NCBI GenBank assembly: GCA_017534535.1
Contig: JAFXVZ010000037.1
Span: forward strand, 1 to 64,000
Direction: 5' to 3'
DNA: 64,000 nt
Source of the DNA: Bacteroidaceae bacterium
GTDB taxonomy: Bacteria; Bacteroidota; Bacteroidia; Bacteroidales; Bacteroidaceae
The notes beneath the pieces were generated by a model. It was not told where the DNA came from and searched no databases. It worked only from the letters and a program-made list of their open reading frames with translations. Shown one piece after another: positions 14,952 through 22,191 of this stretch (its first letter is position 1; each line of letters begins with the position of its first letter). A program made the position numbers and the translations under genes.

Positions 14952-16199
14952 ATGAATAGAAGAGAATCATTGAAATTGTTGGGTAGCCTGCCATTGTTGG
15001 CATTTGGTGCTTCCCATGTGCGTGCGAGTGAGCATACAACTGCTCGGGCTAATGCCCAAAGACCCAAGAACATTGTATTGATATCTGCCGATGGCATGGG
15101 TATCTGCCAATGGCAGGCAGGTATGATAGCTGCCAAGGGTAAGCTGAACCTGAACCGTATGCAGATTGCCGGACTGGTGACTACCAATCCTGCCGATGTG
15201 TTCTGCGGTGATGCTCCGTCTCATAGTACGGCATTGGCCACTGGTTTCAACAGCAAGAAAGGTGCCGTGAGTGTAGATTTTGATGGCAAGCCATTGAAGA
15301 CCATTACTGAATTGGTGAAAGAGAATGGAATGGCTGCGGGCATCGTTTCTGCCAACTCATTGGTGGAAGGCAGTATTGTGCCTTTTGTGGGACATGCCCC
15401 CAACCGTATGGCACTGGAACCGTTGACAGCTGCTATGGTAGATGGTAATATCGATGTGTTCATAGGTGCAGGAAGTGACTTCTTCACCAAGAGCGTGCAA
15501 GGAGGATTTGGCCCTGGTCCAGGTGCTGGAGGCGGACAAGGCGGTCAGCGTCCTGGCGGTCAAGGAGCTCCTGGTGGCCAAGGTGGTCAGGGTGGCCCCG
15601 GTGCTGGTGCAGCCATGCAATTTGGTGAGCGCAAAGACAACCGTAATCTTATCAATGAGTTGAAAGCCAAAGGTTGGCAGGTGTGCCATACAATGGATGA
15701 AATCAAGCAGGTGAAGAGTGGTAAGTTGGCTGGTTTCACAGGCGAACAATCCAATCCGAACATCCAACAAGGTCGTGGTGATATGTTCCCAGCATCCGTA
15801 GAAACTGCCCTGCATATACTGCAGAACGATTCAAAAGGGTTCTTCCTGATGGTAGGCGATATGTATGTGGATCGTGCTTCACACAACGGACGCATAGAAC
15901 TGCTGTGCGATGAGACAATCGACCTGGACCGTGCTGTTGGAAAAGCACTCGACTTTGCAGAGAAGGATGGTCAGACTTTGGTGTTGGTGATAGGTAGTCC
16001 TGAGGCATCAGGCATGAGTCTGGTGGGTGGCAATATGGCAGAGGGAACGGTAGAGGCCAAGTGGTCAATGCCTGGTATGGCTAACCACTCAGGTACTCAG
16101 GTGCCTATGTTTGCCTACGGTCCTGGTGCAGAAGATTTTGGTGGAGTATGGGAAAATACTGAGTTGTTTACCAAAATGAGGAAGCTTCTGTCAGTATAA
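14952..16199 (+). CDS. Alkaline-phosphatase-like protein, probable pseudoenzyme
   Basis: The 415-residue protein has a Tat-like signal (NRRESLKLLGSLPLLAFGA) and the alkaline phosphatase fold: SADGMG (Asp47), TALATGF, GFFLMV, AVGKALDFAEKDGQTLV and VPMFAYGPGAEDF. Against the E. coli PhoA pattern, however, the nucleophile Ser102 position is Ala88 (GDAPSHSTALATG), Glu322 is Gly302, and Asp369-His370 are Ser349-Pro350 (IGSPEASG). The Zn1 ligands (Asp307, His311, His379) and Asp47 remain. It also carries a Gly/Gln/Pro-rich insert (~184-224). I infer an exported metal-binding non-hydrolytic paralogue. Confidence 0.85.
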   Translation: MNRRESLKLLGSLPLLAFGASHVRASEHTTARANAQRPKNIVLISADGMGICQWQAGMIAAKGKLNLNRMQIAGLVTTNPADVFCGDAPSHSTALATGFNSKKGAVSVDFDGKPLKTITELVKENGMAAGIVSANSLVEGSIVPFVGHAPNRMALEPLTAAMVDGNIDVFIGAGSDFFTKSVQGGFGPGPGAGGGQGGQRPGGQGAPGGQGGQGGPGAGAAMQFGERKDNRNLINELKAKGWQVCHTMDEIKQVKSGKLAGFTGEQSNPNIQQGRGDMFPASVETALHILQNDSKGFFLMVGDMYVDRASHNGRIELLCDETIDLDRAVGKALDFAEKDGQTLVLVIGSPEASGMSLVGGNMAEGTVEAKWSMPGMANHSGTQVPMFAYGPGAEDFGGVWENTELFTKMRKLLSV

Positions 16200-16246
16200 T
16201 CCTCTTGAGTGAGGCTGTTTATCTTCAAGAATTGAACATAAAAAAT

Positions 16247-16278
16247 AATAGAGTCCACTTAACAAAGTGGACTCTATT
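16247..16278. terminator. Bidirectional terminator
   Basis: AATAGAGTCCACTT (16247-16260) and AAGTGGACTCTATT (16265-16278) form a perfect 14-bp stem with a 4-base loop between convergent genes (phosphatase-like and TIM-barrel). A/T runs on both sides make it work in both directions. Confidence 0.85.
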
Positions 16279-16294
16279 AATATAATACATCGGC

Positions 16295-17200
16295 TTATGC
16301 CTCCTGCCACTGAGCTTTCATCAGCTCTACGGCTGCCGTTACAGTATCCTTGCGCTCGCCCTTAGTACCGCACTCCAGAGAGATGAACTTGTCATATCCC
16401 ATCTCTTTCAGGGCACGGAACCCGTTGCGATAGTCGTCCTTCTCGCCGTCCTCACCGGGCATCAGTCGGCGTCCGCGACTGGCAATATGGACATGCTGCA
16501 GGTACTTTGTGCCTGCCGACCAGAAAGCACCATAGTCGGATGTCTCCTCCTGCATGTGCCAGAAGTCGCCCATGCACTTCACGCCTTCACTCTGAGAGTC
16601 GCGTGCAATGGCTGCAGCATCGGCCACCTGTCGCATATAGAAGCACTCGCCGCGGTTCAAGGGCTCCAGGATGACGGTTGTTCCGCACTTCACGGCATAT
16701 TCACCCAGTTCGTGGAGCTGCTCGCAGAGATATTTGCGTGTGTCTAATGTGTGAGGCAGGCAGGGCTTCTGTGAGTTGAAGGCAGGCACCATGATGACAC
16801 CAGTGGAGCCCAGCTCACCTGCTGCAGCAACAATGTCGCGCATCGTGGTATCGAATTCCTTCTTCACAGCGGGGTCTTCAGCCAGAATGAATCCGCCGAA
16901 GCCTGCACAGATGGCAGACACGATGATGTTGCGGTTCTTCAGGGCTTGCTGAATCTCATTGACACGACCCGACAGTCCGCGACCACCTGGCTCAAAGCCC
17001 ACAACGCCCAGGCTCTCCATGAAGTCTAACTTCTCATTCAGGCTCTCACCTGGAGGGATGCCTTCCTGGAAAGATATCTTGAGGTCAGGAACTTCGATTT
17101 TCTTTTTCGTGCTTGCAGTGCATGAGCTCAACCCCAGCTGGGCAACAGCCAATGAGGCTATTCCTGCCAATGAGCATTGCATAAAGTCTCTTCTTTTCAT
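16295..17200 (-). CDS. Exported TIM-barrel sugar isomerase/epimerase-like protein
   Basis: The 301-residue product begins KRRDFMQCSLAGIASLAVAQLGLSSC, a Tat motif followed by a lipobox, so it is probably an exported lipoprotein. The rest is an AP_endonuclease_2/xylose-isomerase-like TIM barrel (VGFEPGGRGLSGRVNEI, VILEPLNRGECFYMRQV, CMGDFWHMQEET, KFISLECG) with Glu, His and Glu residues suited to metal binding. Such proteins occur with Gfo/Idh/MocA oxidoreductases in sugar pathways. It is the last gene of a three-gene minus-strand operon, 27 bases from the preceding Gfo/Idh/MocA gene. Confidence 0.85.
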   Translation of the reverse strand: MKRRDFMQCSLAGIASLAVAQLGLSSCTASTKKKIEVPDLKISFQEGIPPGESLNEKLDFMESLGVVGFEPGGRGLSGRVNEIQQALKNRNIIVSAICAGFGGFILAEDPAVKKEFDTTMRDIVAAAGELGSTGVIMVPAFNSQKPCLPHTLDTRKYLCEQLHELGEYAVKCGTTVILEPLNRGECFYMRQVADAAAIARDSQSEGVKCMGDFWHMQEETSDYGAFWSAGTKYLQHVHIASRGRRLMPGEDGEKDDYRNGFRALKEMGYDKFISLECGTKGERKDTVTAAVELMKAQWQEA

Positions 17201-17227
17201 AAGCAGAATGTTATTGCTTAGTTTGCT

Positions 17228-18592
17228 TTATTTCTTAGCAGAGCCAGGAACGGCCACTGTAAACTTGTCGAGTGGCAGAGGACCGAGCTTCATCTCAGGA
17301 ATCATACTCAGGTAGTCGAGGTCAGAGCCACTGATGTCATCCCATGAAATGGTCTGTCCGGTATAGGCAGCTTGACGGCCCATCACGCCAGCCAGCGTGG
17401 AGGTAGCGGTCTCTTCAGCCTCGTCGTGAGCCTCGCCCTTGCGGATGTGGTTCACCCAGTCAACGTGCTCGAGTACATAAGGGTTGGTCTGCTGATAATT
17501 GGCCTTCTCGGCTTCGCTGTCGAACTTCCAGATGACATTGCCCTGCAGGTCCTTGATCTCATGTGTTGCGCTGTTCCATGAGCCCTTGGTGCCCTGAACG
17601 AACTCGCTGACATTGTTGCTGCAACCATCAATCTGACGACACATACTGTGCAGGTGTACGCCGTTCTCGAATTCAAAGTCAGTGCTGAAGTTGTCAAACT
17701 GGTCACCAGTGATACGGCGCTGACGGCTACCGAAACCTGTAGCTTTGATAGGCTTCTTGCCGGTCATCCACATGAAGACGTCGATGTTATGGACGTGCTG
17801 CTCAACGATATGGTCGCCAGAGAGCCACTTCCAGTTCACCCAGTCGCGGATATTCCATTCCATGTCGCTCCAACCTTTCTCACGGGTTCGATACCATAGC
17901 ATACTGTCGTTCCAGTAAACGTTACCTCCAGTAATCTCACCGATGAGGCCGTTCTGAATCTGCTGGAAAGCCTCCACATAGGGGCGTTGATGGTGACGCT
18001 GTGTGCCGGTTACCACACTCAGGCCCTTGGCCTTAGCCTGTCTTGCTGCTGCGATGACGGTACGGCAGCCCTTAGGGTCAACGGCTACTGGCTTCTCCAG
18101 GAAGCAATGTATGCCCTTCTCAACGGCATATTGGAAATGAATAGGACGGAATACAGGTGGAGTGGTCAGGATAACCATGTCAACGCCGCTGTCGATAACC
18201 TTCTGGTAAGCATCGAAGCCAACGAAGCAAGCTGCATCGGGTACCACCTGGTTGTGCTTTTCCTTCAGCATGTTCTTTACGCTGTTCAGACGATCTGCAA
18301 AGACATCGCCCAGAGCGGTTACGATGATGCCGCTGGCTGCCTCCAGCAGGTTCACAATGGCGCCAGATCCACGTCCGCCGCAACCAATCAGACCTACTTT
18401 CAGCTCTTTGCCATCAATCGCCTTGTCGGGCAGTTCAGGCACATAGTACTCACCAGGCTGACGCAGAGGGGTCAGACCAGTCTTTTTCTCTCCTGAGCAT
18501 GAAGTCAGAAGGGATGATGAACAAACAACACCCGCACCAAGCATGGCCGAGTATGAGAAGAATTGTCTTCTGCTGATGTTTTTCTTTTCCAT
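17228..18592 (-). CDS. Tat-exported Gfo/Idh/MocA oxidoreductase
   Basis: The 454-residue protein begins with the Tat motif SRRQFFSYSAM and a lipobox LLTSC, so it may be a membrane-anchored lipoprotein. An NAD(P)-binding Rossmann fold follows (KVGLIGCGGRGSGAIVNL), then LTTPPVFRPIHFQYAVEKGIHCFLEKPVA (catalytic EKP motif) and a Gfo/Idh/MocA C-terminal domain. The tightly bound nicotinamide cofactor would be loaded before export. Family members oxidise or reduce sugars, including C3 oxidation in 3-keto-glycoside pathways. It lies between the cytochrome-FGE fusion and the TIM-barrel gene; electron return to the cytochrome is an inference. Confidence 0.9.
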   Translation of the reverse strand: MEKKNISRRQFFSYSAMLGAGVVCSSSLLTSCSGEKKTGLTPLRQPGEYYVPELPDKAIDGKELKVGLIGCGGRGSGAIVNLLEAASGIIVTALGDVFADRLNSVKNMLKEKHNQVVPDAACFVGFDAYQKVIDSGVDMVILTTPPVFRPIHFQYAVEKGIHCFLEKPVAVDPKGCRTVIAAARQAKAKGLSVVTGTQRHHQRPYVEAFQQIQNGLIGEITGGNVYWNDSMLWYRTREKGWSDMEWNIRDWVNWKWLSGDHIVEQHVHNIDVFMWMTGKKPIKATGFGSRQRRITGDQFDNFSTDFEFENGVHLHSMCRQIDGCSNNVSEFVQGTKGSWNSATHEIKDLQGNVIWKFDSEAEKANYQQTNPYVLEHVDWVNHIRKGEAHDEAEETATSTLAGVMGRQAAYTGQTISWDDISGSDLDYLSMIPEMKLGPLPLDKFTVAVPGSAKK

Positions 18593-18653
18593 AATTACTG
18601 TCTTGTTTTTTTATGGTTATTAATTTATTTAGGTTGAATTCATTGATGCTTTT

Positions 18654-20186
18654 TCAGTCATTCACCCCTGCGGGCACTTCACAGACAACGCGGAAGCCTA
18701 TGCCCTTGATGTCTGAGTACCACCAGATGCTCTTTGGATTCTGGGGGTCTGTTTTCAGCCATTCCTTGGTATCAGTATGGTTTCTGGCAGCACAGCGCAA
18801 CAAACGGGCGTCATCGGCATAGCTACCGCCACGCACCACATATTCCTCGCCCTCGGTACTGATGGGGTTTTCCACTCCGTCAGGCCATTTGCTGTAGGCT
18901 TCTGGGTCATACTTGTCGGCGCAATGCTCCATAACGTTGCCCAGCATGTTCTTTAGCCCAAAGGGGTTTGCAGCCACAGTAAGCGGTTCCTGTGTCTTGC
19001 CCTCACTGTTATTTATATAAACTACATATCTGTTTATCATCGTAGTGTCAATGCCGAAGATATTCTTCATGAAGCCCTCGTTGGTGTATTTCTTGGGACT
19101 ACCCTCGAAGAAATAGGGCGAGTCTGTGCCGCCTCTGGCTGCGTATTCCCATTCAGCTTCAGTTGGCAGGCGGTATTTTTTACCAGTCTTCAGCGAGAGC
19201 CATTGGCAGAAGGTTTCTGCTGCATAGTGGGTCATGGTGATGGCTGGACGGCTGCCAGTTCCCCATCCTTGATCAGGGAAGCTATAGGGTGGGGTGGGGC
19301 CTGATACAGCATCCACATCTGGCCGGCTGTTGTTAGCATATATTTTCTCTGGCGGCGTGCGGCCTTCAGACATAGTCTCGTTGTAGAATGCCCAGAACTG
19401 ATCCCAAGTTACCTCAGTCTCGGCCATAAAGAAGCGAGAGAGCTTCACCTCTTTCTGCGGTCCCTCGTCATCGTTGCGGAAGGCCTCTTTCTTGGGGCTA
19501 CCTATCAAGAACGAGCCGCCAGGTATGGCCACCATGTTGATGCTGACAGCAGTGCCAGGCACCGTTTCCGTGAAGTTCTGGAAGCTGTTCACTAAGGTGG
19601 GTGACTCGTAGCGTATGCTGTTGTCTATCTCCACAGGACCATCCAACTTGCCGTGCTTGTAGTTAGGCATGTAATGCCCCGCATCCAGATGGCAGCTGAT
19701 GCATTGCAGGTTCAGCTTCTCCTCGTTCTCTTCGTAATAGAGGTGGGCTTTCACGGCATCATCGCTCACGCCTAAAGGGTAAAGATTGGTATGGCAGCGC
19801 TTGCAACTCTCGTTATAAACGATTTTCTGGGCATACTCCAGTTCACGTTTGGCTTCCCATTTGAAGTCTGCACTGTCTTTGGTCAGATAGCCGTAGATAT
19901 CCTTTATGCCCATTCGTGCTTTGGCGGTGAAGTGTTGCCAAGTGCCTGAAGGGGGCAGGTGGCAGTCTGCGCAGTTGGTCATCACACCCGTCTCGTTGTT
20001 GCCGGAGTGAACGCTTTTTTTCCAAGCTGCATCGGCTTCCTCATGGACGTGGCAGCTCATGCACGATGAATTGGTTGAGGTGGCCTCCCACGTCCAGTTG
20101 AAGGCTACCATCAAAGCTATGCCCAGCAGCAGGCAAGCGATGGCAATGGGCATATATTTTGGCTTTTCCTTATCGTTGTGTGTCAT
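18654..20186 (-). CDS. Tetraheme cytochrome c fused to SUMF1/FGE-like domain
   Basis: The 510-residue protein has an N-terminal membrane anchor (residues ~11-30) and four c-type heme motifs CMSCH (42-46), CADCH (72-76), CKRCH (128-132) and CISCH (162-166), the layout of NapC/NirT/NrfH quinol-oxidising cytochromes. Residues ~217-505 form a formylglycine-generating-enzyme/SUMF1-type domain (IPGGSFLIGS, RLPTEAEWEYAARGG, NMLGNVMEHC, YVVRGGSYADD, GIGFRVV). The copper-binding C-x4-C of true FGE is not seen, so it probably does not modify sulfatases. It is the first gene of an operon with the exported Gfo/Idh/MocA and TIM-barrel proteins. I infer that it links quinol to a periplasmic redox reaction. 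Confidence 0.9.
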   Translation of the reverse strand: MTHNDKEKPKYMPIAIACLLLGIALMVAFNWTWEATSTNSSCMSCHVHEEADAAWKKSVHSGNNETGVMTNCADCHLPPSGTWQHFTAKARMGIKDIYGYLTKDSADFKWEAKRELEYAQKIVYNESCKRCHTNLYPLGVSDDAVKAHLYYEENEEKLNLQCISCHLDAGHYMPNYKHGKLDGPVEIDNSIRYESPTLVNSFQNFTETVPGTAVSINMVAIPGGSFLIGSPKKEAFRNDDEGPQKEVKLSRFFMAETEVTWDQFWAFYNETMSEGRTPPEKIYANNSRPDVDAVSGPTPPYSFPDQGWGTGSRPAITMTHYAAETFCQWLSLKTGKKYRLPTEAEWEYAARGGTDSPYFFEGSPKKYTNEGFMKNIFGIDTTMINRYVVYINNSEGKTQEPLTVAANPFGLKNMLGNVMEHCADKYDPEAYSKWPDGVENPISTEGEEYVVRGGSYADDARLLRCAARNHTDTKEWLKTDPQNPKSIWWYSDIKGIGFRVVCEVPAGVND

Positions 20187-20217
20187 TTATCATAGTATTA
20201 TTAGGGTCAAAACTGCA

Positions 20218-20249
20218 CAAATATACAAAAAATACATTATCTACTACAA
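20218..20249 (-). promoter_or_regulatory. Promoter of the cytochrome-Gfo operon
   Basis: Read on the minus strand, TATATTTG (20218-20225) lies 21 bases from an upstream TTG (20247-20249), a fair match to TTG-N20-TAnnTTTG. The leader is about 25-30 bases. Confidence 0.5.
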
Positions 20250-20384
20250 TATTGTCGTTTATACACGCATTATCTCCCCTCTTTTTTATTAATTTTAACA
20301 CTCTGCGTGCCTATTTCAGATGTTATATACCCGTTAATGATATGTTTGTGAAGCAGTTTCTTTTCTTTGTATGTTCTCTGCTCC

Positions 20385-21365
20385 TTATAGCCTGATGCCA
20401 AAGAAAGTGCGGACGCGCCATTTGATGTTATGCACGGCAAGGTTGTCTTCGTGGCCAATGTTGGTGAAGTTGAACACCATAGACATGCCGAAAAACTTGT
20501 TGCCCCATTGGCGAACCACGGCGCCTCGACCCGTGATGATGGCCTCAGGGAAATGATAGTGCAGGGGCACCTTGATATCGCCGAACTTCAAGGAGGTATT
20601 GCTATAGACGATGAATGTGGGCATAGCGGAAACGTGCAACAGCCAGCCACGCGATGGCACAAAGTTATAGCCATAGCCACCGCCAATACCGATGTTGGTC
20701 ATCTTGAAATCCATAGGCTGCTCCCAGTCGAGGGTTCCATGCTGTCCTTGACCTGACAACCCCAACAGGAAACTGCCTGCCGACCGACGCTGGATGTAGC
20801 TTTGTGACATAGCGGCAGGGTAGGAGAAACGGCTACCGTTGAAGACATAGTAGGCGTTGAGGTTCAGGGTCTTGAGTGAGAAAATGCCATCAGGCAGTTC
20901 TATGCGGTCCAACCCCTCGTGATCATGCCAGCCCTTGAAGTTCTTGGCATCCTGGTAGATGAAATCGAAGCCGAATTTCTTACCATAGGAGTTGAAGTTC
21001 AGCTCATAGTCGTGGTATTTGCCTAACAACTTACCAGGATTAAGCGCGAGACTGACCGAGAAGCCCAGGTAGCTTACGCCCAAACTGAGGGTAGCTTTTC
21101 TGTCGGCTTCCATCTCTGCATTGAAATGATGGCCGTTGTCCACGCCCTTCGTCTTGAATTTGGCACCCGATACATTCAAACGTGCTGTTACCGTCCACTT
21201 AGTTTGTGGACGCGTGATATAAGTAGTGTCGATGCCGCCTTTGCGATAGTTCTCCGAGAGCTTGCTATCGATACGTTGCAGCAACGACTGCTTATTCTCT
21301 TCTTGCGCGCTGGCAGGCAGGAATGCCAGTAGGACTAAAATAGCTGTGATGAATGTCCTTATCAT
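20385..21365 (-). CDS. DUF4421 outer-membrane protein
   Basis: The 326-residue product starts with a signal peptide (MIRTFITAILVLLAFLPASA) and is rich in beta-strand-like stretches (TARLNVSGAKFKT, LSLGVSYLGFSVSLAL, YELNFNSYGKKFGFDF, GIGGGYGYNFV), fitting a beta-barrel such as DUF4421. It contains DTTYITRPQTKWTV, a typical start of that family. The gene overlaps the preceding gene by ATGA, so it is probably cotranscribed with the Hcp/VgrG island. Its outer-membrane role could be as a channel or anchor; this is inference. Confidence 0.75.
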   Translation of the reverse strand: MIRTFITAILVLLAFLPASAQEENKQSLLQRIDSKLSENYRKGGIDTTYITRPQTKWTVTARLNVSGAKFKTKGVDNGHHFNAEMEADRKATLSLGVSYLGFSVSLALNPGKLLGKYHDYELNFNSYGKKFGFDFIYQDAKNFKGWHDHEGLDRIELPDGIFSLKTLNLNAYYVFNGSRFSYPAAMSQSYIQRRSAGSFLLGLSGQGQHGTLDWEQPMDFKMTNIGIGGGYGYNFVPSRGWLLHVSAMPTFIVYSNTSLKFGDIKVPLHYHFPEAIITGRGAVVRQWGNKFFGMSMVFNFTNIGHEDNLAVHNIKWRVRTFFGIRL

Positions 21366-22084
21366 TGTTCAAGCCTCATACCTGTTAGAACGTCGTAGCC
21401 AGGGTCATAATCATCTGTTTCGTTATCAGAGGATTTATCACCCTCATGGTAATTCTTATAAGCTTCCTCTATCTCATCGAGCTTCTCCTGTAATAGTTGG
21501 TCGGCTTTCTCTTTCGTGGTATCATAAAGCTCCTTCAGCCTTGCCTCAGCCTCGTCCATGTCTTTTTGCGTTGAGAGGAAAGAACCATCGGTGAGAGCCG
21601 CCTTGGTCTGCATGTTCAGAATATTGATTTTTGAAATGCATTCATCATGCAAGGCTTTCACACCGTTTTTCAGCAAGTCGTAGCGGTTCTTATCCACCTC
21701 TGGCATGGTGCACAGCAGGTATTTGAAACCTTGAACAGTGGGGTCATAGAGCTGCTGAGGATCCAATTTCTGGTCTTCACCCTCAGTGGGGCGGAGCATG
21801 TATTGCAGCTTGAACTCAGGATGTGCCTCATAAACACCCCGTGCAATGTCCTCCAGAAAAGACTCTTCATGTGGATAGATGGCCAACTGGAAATCATTGG
21901 GTTTTTCCACGGAGGCTATTTCCTCGATGTTGCAATCATAGAGGTTTGCCTCTACGGTGACGGGCAGCAGTGAGAAAGGATCGGCTTTTACACATAGATT
22001 CTTATAACGGAACTCGAGTAGGCCATAGTAAGCTCCAAACTTGGAATTAGCCACCTGTATTTCTTTTAATAATAATGGGTTCAT
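21362..22084 (-). CDS. Unknown protein of the Hcp/VgrG island, 240 aa
   Basis: I do not recognise the family. There is no signal peptide. The first ~110 residues look like a mixed fold (MNPLLLKEIQVANSKFGAYYGLLEFRYKNLCVKADPFSLLP), the middle and end are helical (MDEAEARLKELYDTTKEKADQLLQEKLDEIEEAYKN), and the tail is acidic (SSDNETDDYDPGYD). Position between the beta-repeat protein and the DUF4421 gene, and ATGA overlap with the latter, suggest a component or chaperone of the same system. Confidence 0.65.
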   Translation of the reverse strand: MNPLLLKEIQVANSKFGAYYGLLEFRYKNLCVKADPFSLLPVTVEANLYDCNIEEIASVEKPNDFQLAIYPHEESFLEDIARGVYEAHPEFKLQYMLRPTEGEDQKLDPQQLYDPTVQGFKYLLCTMPEVDKNRYDLLKNGVKALHDECISKINILNMQTKAALTDGSFLSTQKDMDEAEARLKELYDTTKEKADQLLQEKLDEIEEAYKNYHEGDKSSDNETDDYDPGYDVLTGMRLEQ

Positions 22085-22191
22085 GATATTAATGATTTAT
22101 AATTAATAATGAATAGAGAATAATTAATAATGAATAATGAATAATTCGCTCTTCGTTCTTCATTGTTCATTGTTCACTCTTCATTGTTCAT
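22085..22191. repeat. Heptamer repeats between island genes
   Basis: AATAATGAATA units on one side change to TTCATTGTTCA units on the other (22085-22197). No gene is seen. They overlap the end of the minus-strand beta-repeat gene, at its last few codons or stop. Confidence 0.6.

Noticed and set aside
18654-20186. True formylglycine-generating enzyme (sulfatase activator)
   Set aside because: The domain lacks the C-x4-C copper site of active FGE and there is no sulfatase gene nearby.
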